Below are positions 55,379-64,000 of a DNA stretch of 64,000 bases, in pieces. Every line of letters starts with the position of its first letter. The first letter of the stretch is position 1. Below the pieces are notes generated by a model, which was not told where the DNA came from, did no database searches, and saw only the letters and a program-made list of their open reading frames with translations. The stretch is from NCBI RefSeq assembly GCF_011382985.1, contig NZ_CP049933.1, positions 1,736,001 through 1,800,000 on the forward strand. Direction: 5' to 3'. The translations under genes and the position numbers were made by a program. Source of the stretch: Leucobacter coleopterorum. GTDB taxonomy: Bacteria; Actinomycetota; Actinomycetes; Actinomycetales; Microbacteriaceae.

Positions 55379-55869
55379 CTACAGCGAGTCGACCTGTTTG
55401 CCGGCGATGGCACCGGTGCGCTCGTACTCCCGAGCTGGTTGATGCGGCGCACGTGGCGGTCGTCACCCGAGAAGGGGGTGTCGATAAAGAGGTCAATGAA
55501 GCGAATCGCGTCTTCAACAGGGTGCTGCCGCGCACCAATCGAGATGACGTTGGCATTGTTGTGCTCACGAGCAAGCTCGGCCGTCGAATCGTTCCACACG
55601 AGTGCTGCCCGGATCCCCGCTACCTTGTTTGCTGCCATCTGCTCGCCGTTACCGGAGCCGCCGAACACAATGCCCAGGGCGGGCAGGCCCTCCCGCTCGT
55701 CGCGCGCAACACCGAGCGCCGCGTTGATGCAGAAAGACGGGTAGTCGTCGAGCGCGTCGTACTCGGCGGGCCCGTGGTCGATCACCTCGAAGCCGCGGTC
55801 GCGCAGGTGCTGTTGCAGCTGCTGGCTGAAATCGAGTCCGGCGTGGTCCGTGGCAACGTGAAGGCGCAT
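55379..55869 (-). CDS. rpiB: Ribose-5-phosphate isomerase B (one-base deletion in this sequence)
   Basis: Interconverts ribose-5-phosphate and ribulose-5-phosphate. The protein has MRLHVATDHAGLDFSQQLQQ, the anion site IVFGGSGNGEQMAANKVAGI (about 68-87) and NNANVISIGARQHPVEDAIR. After RRINQLG the frame as given runs on into nei. One base added to the run 55429-55431 gives EYERTGAIAGKQVDSL and a stop at 55379, the normal C-terminus, about 163 residues. The apparent RpiB-Nei fusion is therefore an artefact. nei follows after ten bases. Confidence 0.92.
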
Positions 55870-55891
55870 GGCTACAGATCTTACCGCGTCT

Positions 55892-56512
55892 CTAGAACTG
55901 CGGACCCGAGGTGCGGCCGCGCTTCAGTTCGTAGAAGCCGGGCACACCCGCCGCCATCACGATCCCGTCCCACAGCTGCAGCGCCTGCTCGCCCTTCGGT
56001 GCCGGAGTGACAACCGGGCCAAAGAACGCGTTTCCGTTGACCGAGATGATCGGCACACCGACGTCGGGGCCTGCGATCGCCATCGCGTGATCGGTGTTGC
56101 TGCGCAGCTGGGTGTCGAGCGACTCGTCGTCGGCTGAGTCACGCAGGCTTGCGGCAAGGCCAAGCTCTTCGAGCGACTCGCTTACGATAGCCTCGAAGTC
56201 TTCTTGGCCGCCGGGGTGAATCTTGGTACCGAAGGCCGTGTATAGCTTGCCCACCATATCTTCTCCGTGCGCGCGCCTCGCGGCCTCCACAATGCGACCG
56301 AGTCGCAGCCCCATGCGGTGTCCCTCGGCGTGGTCGCCCACGTCATTGCCCTCGTTCAGGATCGCGAGACTGATCGGATGCCATGCAATTTCGAAGCCTC
56401 GCACCTGTGCGACCTCGCTCGCCCAGCGGCTCGTCATCCAGCACCACGGGCAGATCGGGTCGAACCAGAATTCGACAGTGGGAGTGGCATCGGAAGCAGT
56501 CGCGGAAGTCAT
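55892..56512 (-). CDS. DsbA-fold oxidoreductase, Rv2466c-like (mycothiol-dependent type)
   Basis: The 206-residue cytoplasmic protein has a thioredoxin/DsbA fold. The active site CPWC lies in EFWFDPICPWCWMTSRWASE (about residues 14-33), a long helical insert in the middle (EGHRMGLRLGRIVEAARRAH) and the cis-proline strand VPIISVNGNAFFGPV. The CPWCWMTS motif and length match Mycobacterium tuberculosis Rv2466c, which uses mycothiol and reduces nitro and disulfide substrates. It fits an actinobacterial host. It starts 22 bases before rpiB on the same strand. Confidence 0.87.
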   Translation of the reverse strand: MTSATASDATPTVEFWFDPICPWCWMTSRWASEVAQVRGFEIAWHPISLAILNEGNDVGDHAEGHRMGLRLGRIVEAARRAHGEDMVGKLYTAFGTKIHPGGQEDFEAIVSESLEELGLAASLRDSADDESLDTQLRSNTDHAMAIAGPDVGVPIISVNGNAFFGPVVTPAPKGEQALQLWDGIVMAAGVPGFYELKRGRTSGPQF

Positions 56513-56609
56513 TTCTTCAGTCTAGCCCTGAGATTCGGCACTATGTCAGTGGCGAGCAATAGGGTGGTCTCATTAGCCCATCAGCTCACTCACCAGACCA
56601 GGAGCACCA

Positions 56610-59169
56610 GTGCCAGGAACAAATCTCACCCGCGCCGAAGCCCAAGAGCGCGCCAGCATCGTTCGCACCGAAAGCTACGAGGTCGCGCTTGATGTAACGA
56701 CCGGCGCAGAGACATTCAAAGCTGTGACCACGGTTCGCTTCGGTGCCACCGCGGGCGCGTCGACGTTCATCGATCTCATCGCTGACTCAGTCGAAACTAT
56801 CGAGCTCAACGGTGTGGTGCTGGATCCGGCGATCCACTTTGCTGACTCGCGCGTGCAGTTGCCGGGTCTTGCCACAGAAAATACCCTGCGTATTGCTTCC
56901 ACTCAGCGCTACACGAACACTGGTGAGGGCATGCACCGCTTTGTGGATCCCGCTGACGGCGAGGTCTACCTCTATACCCAGTTTGAGGTGCCTGACTCAC
57001 GTCGTGTCTTCCCCGTGTTCGAGCAACCCGATCTCAAGGCCACTTTCCAGTTCACTGTCACCGCCCCGGGCGCTGGAAACTGTCGAGCAATCAGCCAACA
57101 CCGGAACCGAAACCCGCAGGCAATGCGAACGGCGAGGCTATCGCAACCTGGGCGTTCGAGCCCACACCGATCATCTCTAGCTACATCACCGCACTCGTTG
57201 CTGGCCCCTACCACGAGGTACGCGCTGAACTGACAAGTCATGACGGTCGCACGATCCCGCTCGGTGTGTTCTGCCGTGAGTCACTCGCGGAGTATCTTGA
57301 TGCCGAGTACATCTTCGAGAAGACCCGTCAGGGCTTTGCGTTCTTCGAGCAGCAGTTCGACTACCCCTACCCCTTCGACAAGTACGATCAACTCTTTGTG
57401 CCCGAGTTCAACGCTGGGGCGATGGAGAACGCAGGAGCCGTCACCTTTACCGAGGCCTACGTCTTCCGCAGCCAGGTCACGGATGCGATGCGCGAACGTC
57501 GAGTCATCACGATCCTGCACGAACTTGCCCACATGTGGTTTGGCGATTTGGTTACGATGCGCTGGTGGAACGACCTGTGGTTGAACGAGTCGTTCGCCGA
57601 GTACATGTCGACGCTCGCAACGGCAGACGCCACCGAGTGGAACGAGTGCTGGACTACCTTCGTCGCCTCCGAGAAGTCGTGGGCTTACCGCCAAGACCAG
57701 CTGCCGTCAACGCACCCGATCGTAGCCGAAATTCATGATCTTGAAGACGTGCTCGTCAACTTCGACGGCATCACATACGCGAAGGGCGCATCCGTACTCA
57801 AGCAGCTGGTGGCGTGGGTCGGGCAGGATTCGTTTATGAAGGGTGTACACGAGTATTTCGTGAAGCATCACCACAGCAACACCGAGCTGCCAGATCTGCT
57901 TGGCGAGTTGGAGACCCAGAGCGGACGAGATCTCGCCGAGTGGTCACAGAAGTGGCTAGAGACAGCGGGTGTCAACACCCTACGTCCGAAGTTCACGCTC
58001 GACAAAGACGGTAACTACGCGAGCTTCTCGATTGAACAGACAGCCGCGTCTGACTACCCGACCCTGCGACCCCACCGCATCGCCATCGGCCTATACGAAG
58101 ACCGGGCAGGCTCACTTGAACGAGTGCGGCGCCTCGAAATCGATATTGACGGGGCTGAGACACAGGTACCAAAACTGGTGGGCACCCAGCGCCCCGCACT
58201 GCTGCTACTTAATGACGACGACCTTACCTACGCCAAGATTCGTCTCGACGAGCACTCTCTCGAAACCGTGTCGCAGCGTCTCGGCGACATCGCCGACTCG
58301 CTCCCCCGCGCGATCATCTGGGGCACACTCTGGGATGCGACCCGCGACGCAGAGTTCCCGCGAGCCGATTCATCGACATCGCACTTGCCCACATCAGCAA
58401 AGAAACCGGTTCCACGACGCTGCGCACCCTCCTGCAGCAGCTTGTACTTTCAGCCTCCAGCTATGTTTCGCCGCTGCGCCGCGATGCTGCTCTGCGTCTC
58501 CTCGGCGACGCAATGTGGGACCTCGCCCGCACCGCCGAACCAGGCTCAGATCGCCAGTTCCAGTTCTTGAAGACCTTCTCAGGGCTCGCTCACACCGAGG
58601 AGCATCTCGATACCGTCTTGCGTCTTCTCGGCGGCGAAACCGAACTTGAGGGCCTCGACATCGACACCGACCTCGGCTGGGAGCTACTCATCGCCCTCGC
58701 TGCCGGAGGACGCACCACCGACGCCGAGATTGAAGAAGCCCTCGCTGACGACCGCACGGCAAGCGGCGAGCAGTCAGCCGCGCACGCACGCGCGGCACTT
58801 CCGACGGCCGCAGACAAGAACACCGCATGGGCCTCCGTATTCGATGCAGCGGGTCCCTCGAACCTCACGGTTCGCGCGACCGGCCTCGGTTTTCTGCGCA
58901 CGGCAGATCGTGCGGTTCTCGAACCGTTCGTTTCACGGTTCTTCGACTCGCTTCTCACGGTCTGGGAGACCCGCAGCTATGCCATCGCTGAGGAGATGAT
59001 CGACGGCTTCTATCCGTCCCCGCTCGCGAACGAGATGCTCGCCGAGGCGACCCGCAGCTGGCTCGCTGCAAACGCAGACGCTCCCGCAGCACTGCGTCGC
59101 CTCATTACTGAGCACCTCGCAGGAGTTACCCGGGCAATCGCGGCGCAGCAAGCAGATCAGGTGGTCTAG
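56610..59169 (+). CDS. pepN: Aminopeptidase N, M1 family (two one-base deletions in this sequence)
   Basis: Zinc aminopeptidase of about 853 residues once two bases are restored. The N-terminal domain starts MPGTNLTRAEAQERASIVRT. The break at the C run 57064-57067 is repaired to PGRWKLSSNQPTPEPKPAGN. The catalytic domain has FNAGAMENAGAVTFTEAYVF and the zinc site HELAHMWFGDLVTMRWWNDL with NESFAEY. A second break at 58357-58359 is repaired to EFPASRFIDIALAHISKETG, followed by the ERAP1-like C domain to 59169. GTG 56610 is the start. mscS and glbO follow directly. Confidence 0.92.
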
Positions 59170-60087
59170 TTGAACGAGGAAGACGGCGGCGTATCGGAGG
59201 TCGTGCAACACACGATCGGGTCCTTCTACGAGACATGGTCGCACCCGATAAATATCGTCGCGATTATTCTTGGGGCGATCCTAGTCAACTGGATCCTGCG
59301 ACGTATGCTCACGCGCACCGTCACTCAGATCGTGCGCGGTGTGAAGAAGTCACAAGACGTCGACACGACCTCCGAAATGCAGGCTGCACCCTACGTAAAT
59401 GCTCGTGCGGTGCAGCGCACCCGCACGCTCGGCACCGTGGGCCGTCACATCATCACATGGACCGTCGTGGTGATTGCGTTCATCATGATCCTCGGCAATT
59501 TGGGTGTGAACCTCGCGGCTCTACTCACCTCGGCAGGTATCGTGGCGGCAGGCCTTGCCTTCGGCGCTCAGAACATTGTGAAAGATATCCTCAACGGAAT
59601 TTTCATGGTGTTTGAGGATCAACTGGGCGTGGGCGATGTTGTGACGATTGGAACGGTCAGTGGCACGGTTGAAGACGTCGGGATTCGCGTAACCCAGGTG
59701 CGTGCACTCGACGGCACACTCTGGTTCATTCGCAACGGCGAGATCCTCACCCTCGGCAACTCATCTCAGGGCTGGGGCCGCGCCCTCATCGACGTCACAG
59801 TTGATGCCCACCAAGATCTTGCGCACGTGTCCGACGTCATACTCGATGCGGCCCGCGCCCTGCTCAAATCAGACCGCTACGCGCGCAAGGTAACCGGCGA
59901 ACCAGAAATCATGGGGCTCGAGAGTGTCTTTGGGGATCGGGCGACGCTTCGCCTCGCGGTGCGCACCAGACCCGAGGCGCAATGGGAAGTTCAGCGCGGC
60001 ATACGCGCCGAGCTTCGTCGCAAATTCCGCGAGCACGACATCAAACTTGCCGACGAGTTTCCGAAGGGGCCAGGAATCCAGAAATGA
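59170..60087 (+). CDS. Mechanosensitive channel of the MscS family
   Basis: The 305-residue protein has three membrane segments (about 28-48, 92-112, 116-140). The pore helix with glycine-rich ALLTSAGIVAAGLAFGAQNI is followed by VKDILNGIFMVFEDQLGVGD, the start of the beta domain, and a cytoplasmic alpha/beta part. Such channels open on hypo-osmotic shock. The TTG start at 59170 follows the pepN stop directly, with AGCAGATCAGG upstream as a weak ribosome site. Its stop overlaps the globin start (ATGA). Confidence 0.9.
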   Translation: MNEEDGGVSEVVQHTIGSFYETWSHPINIVAIILGAILVNWILRRMLTRTVTQIVRGVKKSQDVDTTSEMQAAPYVNARAVQRTRTLGTVGRHIITWTVVVIAFIMILGNLGVNLAALLTSAGIVAAGLAFGAQNIVKDILNGIFMVFEDQLGVGDVVTIGTVSGTVEDVGIRVTQVRALDGTLWFIRNGEILTLGNSSQGWGRALIDVTVDAHQDLAHVSDVILDAARALLKSDRYARKVTGEPEIMGLESVFGDRATLRLAVRTRPEAQWEVQRGIRAELRRKFREHDIKLADEFPKGPGIQK

Positions 60088-60523
60088 ACGATCAGCAGCC
60101 ACTATCACCAAGACTGACGCTGCGCGCGGGCGAGTCTGGCGACGCGGTTACCGAGACACTCTGGTCGCAGGTGGGAGGTACCGCGACCTTCGAAAAGATT
60201 GCCCGCAGCTTTTATCGTGGGGTACGCGAAGATCCTATTCTCGCCCCGATGTACCCCGACGACGATTGGGAAGGCGCCGAGTGGCGACTGCGCACGTTCC
60301 TCGAGCAGTACTGGGGCGGGCCGACCACCTATTCCGAGCAGCGCGGCCACCCACGGCTACGTATGCGACATCAGCCATTCCACGTGAATCCGGCGGCACG
60401 GGATCGCTGGCTGTTCCACATGAATGCGGCACTCGACCAGGCGGCCCTCTCCCCATGCACGACGCGGCGTTCCGTGATTACGTCGACCGCGCGGCTCAGG
60501 CGATGGTCAATCGTTTGGATTGA
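60084..60523 (+). CDS. glbO: Group II truncated hemoglobin (TrHbO) (one-base deletion in this sequence)
   Basis: The protein of about 146 residues has the 2-on-2 globin fold. EKIARSFYRGVREDPILAPM forms helices A-B, WRLRTFLEQYWGGPTTYSEQ contains the conserved tryptophan and Tyr of the distal site, and RGHPRLRMRHQPFHV holds the proximal histidine region (RMRH). This is the TrHbO signature. The tail is broken at the C4 run 60451-60454; one C added gives SPMHDAAFRDYVDRAAQAMV and a stop at 60523. pepN-mscS-glbO are close together and probably one operon. Confidence 0.9.
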
Positions 60524-60652
60524 CTCAGCCTCTAGCACGTGGGCTGGCGCGTACCGCTGAGCGCCAACACGGCACCGAGCGCGAACAACTTTTCAAGCGA
60601 CACCATGTAAGGATTCCAGGTCAAGCGAAACACAGTGTACGCTCGAATGGTC

Positions 60653-60725
60653 GCCTCCGTAGCTCAGGGGATAGAGCAAGAGCCTTCTAATCTCTTGGTC
60701 GCAGGTTCGAATCCTGCCGGGGGCA
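60653..60725 (+). tRNA. tRNA-Arg (anticodon UCU)
   Basis: A complete 73-base cloverleaf. GCCTCCG pairs with CGGGGGC (one G-T wobble), the D-arm is GCTC...GAGC, and anticodon stem AGAGC/TCTCT (one mismatched closing pair) encloses CTTCTAA with anticodon TCT. The T-arm GCAGG TTCGAAT CCTGC is perfect. Discriminator A; CCA not encoded. Confidence 0.96.
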
Positions 60726-60734
60726 CTCAAATTT

Positions 60735-60777
60735 CGACGTTCAAGCTTTGCGGATCTTCGGTGAGTGTTGAACGTCG
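60735..60777 (+). terminator. Inverted repeat after tRNA-Arg
   Basis: CGACGTTCAA (60735-60744) and its exact complement (60768-60777) can form a hairpin ten bases after the tRNA, with a 23-base loop and no U tract. Nothing further is recognised up to the MFS gene at 60924. Confidence 0.45.
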
Positions 60778-60923
60778 CAACAGCCCCCGATCCCTCTGAC
60801 TCGCTGAACACCCCGTGTACCCCTCATCAAACTTGAATCCTGACTTGAAGATCGCGTAGCGCCGCAGGCAGTAATGAGTACGGCCTGGCGAGCTGTGTCA
60901 CTTTGACTCGATAGGCTTGACCG

Positions 60924-62125
60924 ATGCCCGCCACCCAGAAGCCCAAGCTTCCCTTTGAGGTTTGGGCTTTGGTGGCCGGAGGTTTTGCTGTTGCTCTCGG
61001 CTACGGCATCGTCGCACCAGCGATCCCTCAATTTGCACTTGAGTTTGGGGTGAGTAGTTTCGCAGCATCCGCGATTGTGAGTGCTTTTGCTCTGATGCGG
61101 TTGCTCTCAGCCCCCTCGCAGGCTGGGTAGTCGGGCGTTTTGGGGAGCGTCGAAGTTACACAACCGGCATCCTGATCGTCGCGGCCTCAACCGGTGCCGC
61201 CGCGTTTGCCGCCGACTACACGCAATTTGTTGTGCTGCGCGGGTTGGGTGGCATCGGCTCAACGATGTTCACGGTCGCGGCCACTGCGCTTCTCATCAAG
61301 GTGAGCCCTCCGTCAGCCCGTGGTAGAGTCGCGAGCCTCAACTCTGCTGGCTTTCTGTTGGGCGGCTTACTCGGTCCAGTCTTCGGCGGGCTCGTTGCAA
61401 GTTTTGGGCTGCGCGCCCCGTTCGTGTTCTATTTCTTCACGCTTGTGGTCGCCGCTTCGGTTGTCGCAATTGCACTGCGCAATTCCACATTTGCGGGATC
61501 TACTTCGGCACTCCCCACGCACACAGAATCTGTTGGTTTTGTGCAGGCTCTTCGAGTGTCGCAGTATCGAGCGCTTCTCACCTCAGTGTTTACGTTCGGC
61601 TGGGCCTCGTTTGGCGTGCGCGTCTCGGTCATCCCAATCTTTGTGAAGGTTGCACTTGATGGTGACGCCGCAGTGGCAGCTTGGGTGCTCGCAGCCTATG
61701 CGGCCGGCAATGCGATCCTCATTTTCCCGTCGGGGCGCTGGAACGACACCATCGGGCGCAAGCCAATGATTATCGTCGGTTTGACAGTTCTCACGATCAC
61801 CTACGCGGTGTTCCCAGCATCCTCTTCACTGTGGCTCGCCCTGCTCATCATGTTTGTGGCGGGGGCAGGATCAGCACTCGTGAACCCAGGCCAGCAGGCA
61901 ACGCTCGCAGACGTTGTTGGACTCCGCAACGGCGGCAGTGTTGTCGCGGGTTATTCAATGACAAGTGACCTAGGTGGTGTTCTCGGGCCGCTCGTCGCGG
62001 GTGCGATCGTTGACTTCGCCGGATTCGGCTGGGCATTCGGGGTCACGGCAGCTATCCTTGCGACCGCCGCCATCATCTGGAGCTTTGTGCCCGATTCACG
62101 CCGTCTGCAAAAGCAGCACCTCTAG
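60924..62125 (+). CDS. Major facilitator superfamily transporter (one-base deletion in this sequence)
   Basis: About 400 residues and twelve membrane segments after repair. The first part ends RLLSAPSQAG*. One C added to the run 61111-61115 gives LLSAPLAGWVVGRFGERRSY, the MFS motif A loop between helices 2 and 3, then TGILIVAASTGAAAFAADYT and the remaining helices to 62125. FPSGRWNDTIGRKPMIIVG is the matching loop in the second half. It is a drug:H+ antiporter-type exporter of unknown substrate. ATG 60924 is the start; no strong ribosome site is seen. Confidence 0.88.
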
Positions 62126-62129
62126 TTGG

Positions 62130-62693
62130 CTAACCTTCGAGGTTATCGACTCCGGGCATCCAAGCAAGACCTGGTTTGCCCCAACCGTTACGTCGCTCCG
62201 CTTTCTGAGCAGCGCGGTTCTCGGGGTGCACTAGCCGATCCACATAGAGCAGCCCACTGAGGTGATCAAACTCGTGCTGCAGGATGCGCGCGAACCACCC
62301 ACTCGCCTGAACTTCAAAGGGATTGCCATCGATGTCTTGAGCGCGCAGCAGCGCGCGCTCCGAGCGTCGCAGCGCGAAGCGCTCGCCGGGGAACGACAGA
62401 CAGCCTTCCTCTTCGCTCTCATCGGGCAGGCCAGGATCCGGTGGGCTGATCCACAGCTCAGGGTTAATCGCGACGCCCTGCGGTGGTGCCTCGTCTTGAT
62501 CCTCATACATCCAGACAAAAATACGTTTTCCCACTCCGACCTGTGGTGCCGCGAGACCTACGCCCGGCGCCGCAACCGTCGTCTCGAACATGTCGTCAAC
62601 AAGTTGCCGAAGGCTTGCATCGAACTCAGTAACGGTTGCTGCGGGACGGTGCAACACGGGCTCGCCGCAGATAGTAATGGGGAGAACAGACAT
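62130..62693 (-). CDS. def: Peptide deformylase
   Basis: Removes the formyl group from new proteins. The 187-residue metalloenzyme has the three motifs GVGLAAPQVGVGKRIFV (about 44-60), EEGCLSFPGERFA with the cysteine ligand (about 95-107) and LQHEFDHLSGLLY with the HEFDH zinc site (about 139-151). It is convergent with the MFS gene, four bases apart, and divergent from orn. Confidence 0.96.
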   Translation of the reverse strand: MSVLPITICGEPVLHRPAATVTEFDASLRQLVDDMFETTVAAPGVGLAAPQVGVGKRIFVWMYEDQDEAPPQGVAINPELWISPPDPGLPDESEEEGCLSFPGERFALRRSERALLRAQDIDGNPFEVQASGWFARILQHEFDHLSGLLYVDRLVHPENRAAQKAERRNGWGKPGLAWMPGVDNLEG

Positions 62694-62804
62694 GGGTTCA
62701 AGCTTAGTGCGGGTATGTTAAGTTGATGCGGCAGAGATAGACTCTCAGTTGGAGCGATGCCGCCTGGCAATCTCGCTTATCCGCGTCTTGTTGAGGAGAT
62801 CACC

Positions 62805-63446
62805 GTGTCGAGCACACCGGCCGAGCAAATTGTCTGGATCGACTGCGAGATGACAGGCCTCGATATCGACCGCGATGGGCTGTGCGAAATCGCCGTTATC
62901 GTGACCGATTTTGACCTTACTCCCCTTGATCCGGGTTTTGAGATTGTCATCAACCCTGGCGGAGATGCGCTCGGTCACATGAACGACTTCGTGCGTGACA
63001 TGCATACGAAGTCAGGCCTGATCACCCGCATCGAGGCTGGTGAGTCTGTAGAAGAGGCCGAGAAACAGGTAATCGAGTATCTGAGCAAACTAGTCACCCC
63101 TGGCCGACGTCCCATCGTCGCCGGAAACACTATTGGCATGGATCGCCGATTCATCACAAAGTACATGCCCAAGCTCGACGAAACCCTGCACTACCGCAGC
63201 ATCGATGTTTCAACGATCAAGGAGCTCAGCCGCCGCTGGTACCCCGCGAGCTACTTCGGGGCTCCTGCCAAGCGCGGTGGCCACCGAGCACTCGCAGACA
63301 TTGCCGAGTCGATTCAGGAACTGGCCTACTTCCGCGACACTGTTATGGTGGTGGCGCCGGGATCTGGCAAAGATGAGGTAGCCGCTGCGGCCGCAGCCGC
63401 GAGCAAACGCTACGCCGCATTTATCGACGGACCTGCGGCTTCCTAA
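62805..63446 (+). CDS. orn: Oligoribonuclease
   Basis: A 3'-5' exonuclease of the DEDD family that degrades 2-5 nt RNA and pGpG. The 213-residue protein has EXO I IVWIDCEMTGLDIDRDGLCE, EXO II VAGNTIGMDRRFITKYMPKL and EXO III RGGHRALADIAESIQELAYF. GTG 62805 is chosen because GAGGAG lies seven bases upstream and the protein then starts like other Orn; the ATG at 62757 would add 16 unlike residues. The alanine-rich tail (about 190-205) is a modest extension. Confidence 0.94.
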   Translation: MSSTPAEQIVWIDCEMTGLDIDRDGLCEIAVIVTDFDLTPLDPGFEIVINPGGDALGHMNDFVRDMHTKSGLITRIEAGESVEEAEKQVIEYLSKLVTPGRRPIVAGNTIGMDRRFITKYMPKLDETLHYRSIDVSTIKELSRRWYPASYFGAPAKRGGHRALADIAESIQELAYFRDTVMVVAPGSGKDEVAAAAAAASKRYAAFIDGPAAS

Positions 63447-63511
63447 CGAGCGCAAAAAGGATTCCACTAGCGAACAGTCTTATTGTGGGCAGGCTCGTGT
63501 ATCCCCACCAA

Positions 63512-64000
63512 CTACGAAGTCAGCAGCAGATCGTACAGAGGCTTAGCGCGCTGGATGCGCTTCGGGAACGATGCCCAGCCGTCTTTCACACCCGAGATCG
63601 TCTGAGCACCCGCAAACAGCTCGTTGAGTAGTTCACAGAGATCTTCTGTCGACCACGAAGAGGTGATTGATCCGTCTGCAACACCCTCTTTGATGAGCGA
63701 AAGGCAAAGCTGCTCCCACTCACTATGGAAACCCTGCCCCCAGCTCTTCAACTCGTCTGGAAGCGAAGACACCAGCAGAATACCGGCCTGCACAATCGTG
63801 TCGACAGAGATAACCTCGGCATAGCCCTCAAAAAGCTGAAAGAGACGCACTCTGCCGGTGCCGTTACCCTCTACGGCTTCAAGAGCGATCCCAGATAACC
63901 GATCCCGCTGCGTTTGCAGCACCGCCTCGGCAATATCGTCTTTGTTACCAAAATGGAAGTACAGGGAGCCAAGGCTGATGCCGGCCTCGTCAGAAATATC
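63512..64000 (-). CDS. TetR-family regulator, ScbR/ArpA-like, N-terminus outside window
   Basis: The gene enters from the right edge on the minus strand. Visible are the end of the helix-turn-helix, EAGISLGSLYFHFGNKDDIA, and then the all-helical ligand domain ending ILRAKPLYDLLLTS-type sequence (RIQRAKPLYDLLLTS). The SLYFHFGNKDDIAEAVLQTQ stretch resembles gamma-butyrolactone receptors (ScbR/ArpA) more than general TetR. Whether a butyrolactone synthase gene lies beyond the edge cannot be seen. The stop is at 63512; 63447-63511 holds nothing else. Confidence 0.8.
   Translation of the reverse strand, partial: DISDEAGISLGSLYFHFGNKDDIAEAVLQTQRDRLSGIALEAVEGNGTGRVRLFQLFEGYAEVISVDTIVQAGILLVSSLPDELKSWGQGFHSEWEQLCLSLIKEGVADGSITSSWSTEDLCELLNELFAGAQTISGVKDGWASFPKRIQRAKPLYDLLLTS

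Noticed and set aside
54349..55869. Novel RpiB-Nei fusion enzyme
   Set aside because: One missing base in a C run explains the open frame; both proteins have normal ends once it is restored.

Overview
The window comes from a high-GC Gram-positive bacterium, most likely an actinobacterium of the family Microbacteriaceae (Leucobacter-like). The family is an inference from gene order and protein style. Pointers are the conserved blocks leuC-leuD-murA-plsC-gpsA-ddl ... thiL, recG/rsmD, and coaD-DUF177-rpmF-rnc-mutM; a mycothiol-type DsbA reductase; an LCP ligase beside an FtsW/RodA protein; a TrHbO globin; a GabR-like PucR regulator; and several apparently leaderless promoters. Layout: 0-5 kb holds the 5' end of isocitrate lyase, a membrane molybdopterin oxidoreductase, a small DivIVA-motif protein, an AAA ATPase, two gene remnants, and a divergent SRPBCC/ArsR pair around a perfect palindrome. 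5-9.3 kb holds an SRPBCC-EVE-MarR operon followed by the mutM/rnc/rpmF/DUF177/coaD block. 9.3-13.2 kb is an ABC exporter operon with a two-component system. 13.3-17 kb holds recG, rsmD and a HEAT-repeat gene. 17-21.8 kb is the GABA catabolic pair gabT-gabD with a divergent PucR regulator. 21.8-28.3 kb holds an ECF sigma/anti-sigma-like pair, thiL, a DUF3515 lipoprotein, ddl, gpsA and plsC. 28.4-32.2 kb is leuCD-murA behind a leucine leader peptide. 32.2-34.4 kb has terC behind a probable manganese (yybP-ykoY) riboswitch, a YqhA-like protein and tRNA-Leu. 34.5-46.8 kb is accessory and envelope genes: siderophore-interacting protein, epimerase, HNH nuclease, LCP, FtsW-like, two PadR operons, YaeQ, an ABC1 kinase and MgtE. 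47-56.5 kb holds a kinase / M23-like / aminotransferase fusion, rdgB-rph-murI, rnhB-lepB, rplS, nei, rpiB and a mycothiol-type reductase. 56.6-64 kb holds pepN-mscS-glbO, tRNA-Arg, an MFS transporter, def, orn and a partial TetR regulator. The dominant anomaly is that about 27 loci, including murA, leuC, rsmD, rpiB and tRNA-Leu, are each missing exactly one base, nearly always a G or C in a G/C run. No locus needs an extra base removed. Reinserting that base restores family-like proteins and a normal tRNA T-arm, so these are best read as systematic sequence errors, not as decayed genes. Coordinates below give the restored gene extents. Regulatory highlights are the 28-bp palindrome carrying overlapping -10 boxes and both start codons of a divergent leaderless pair; a leuCD leader peptide with a Leu codon run and competing hairpins; the terC riboswitch; a PadR operator; and three intergenic inverted-repeat elements that share a central motif.
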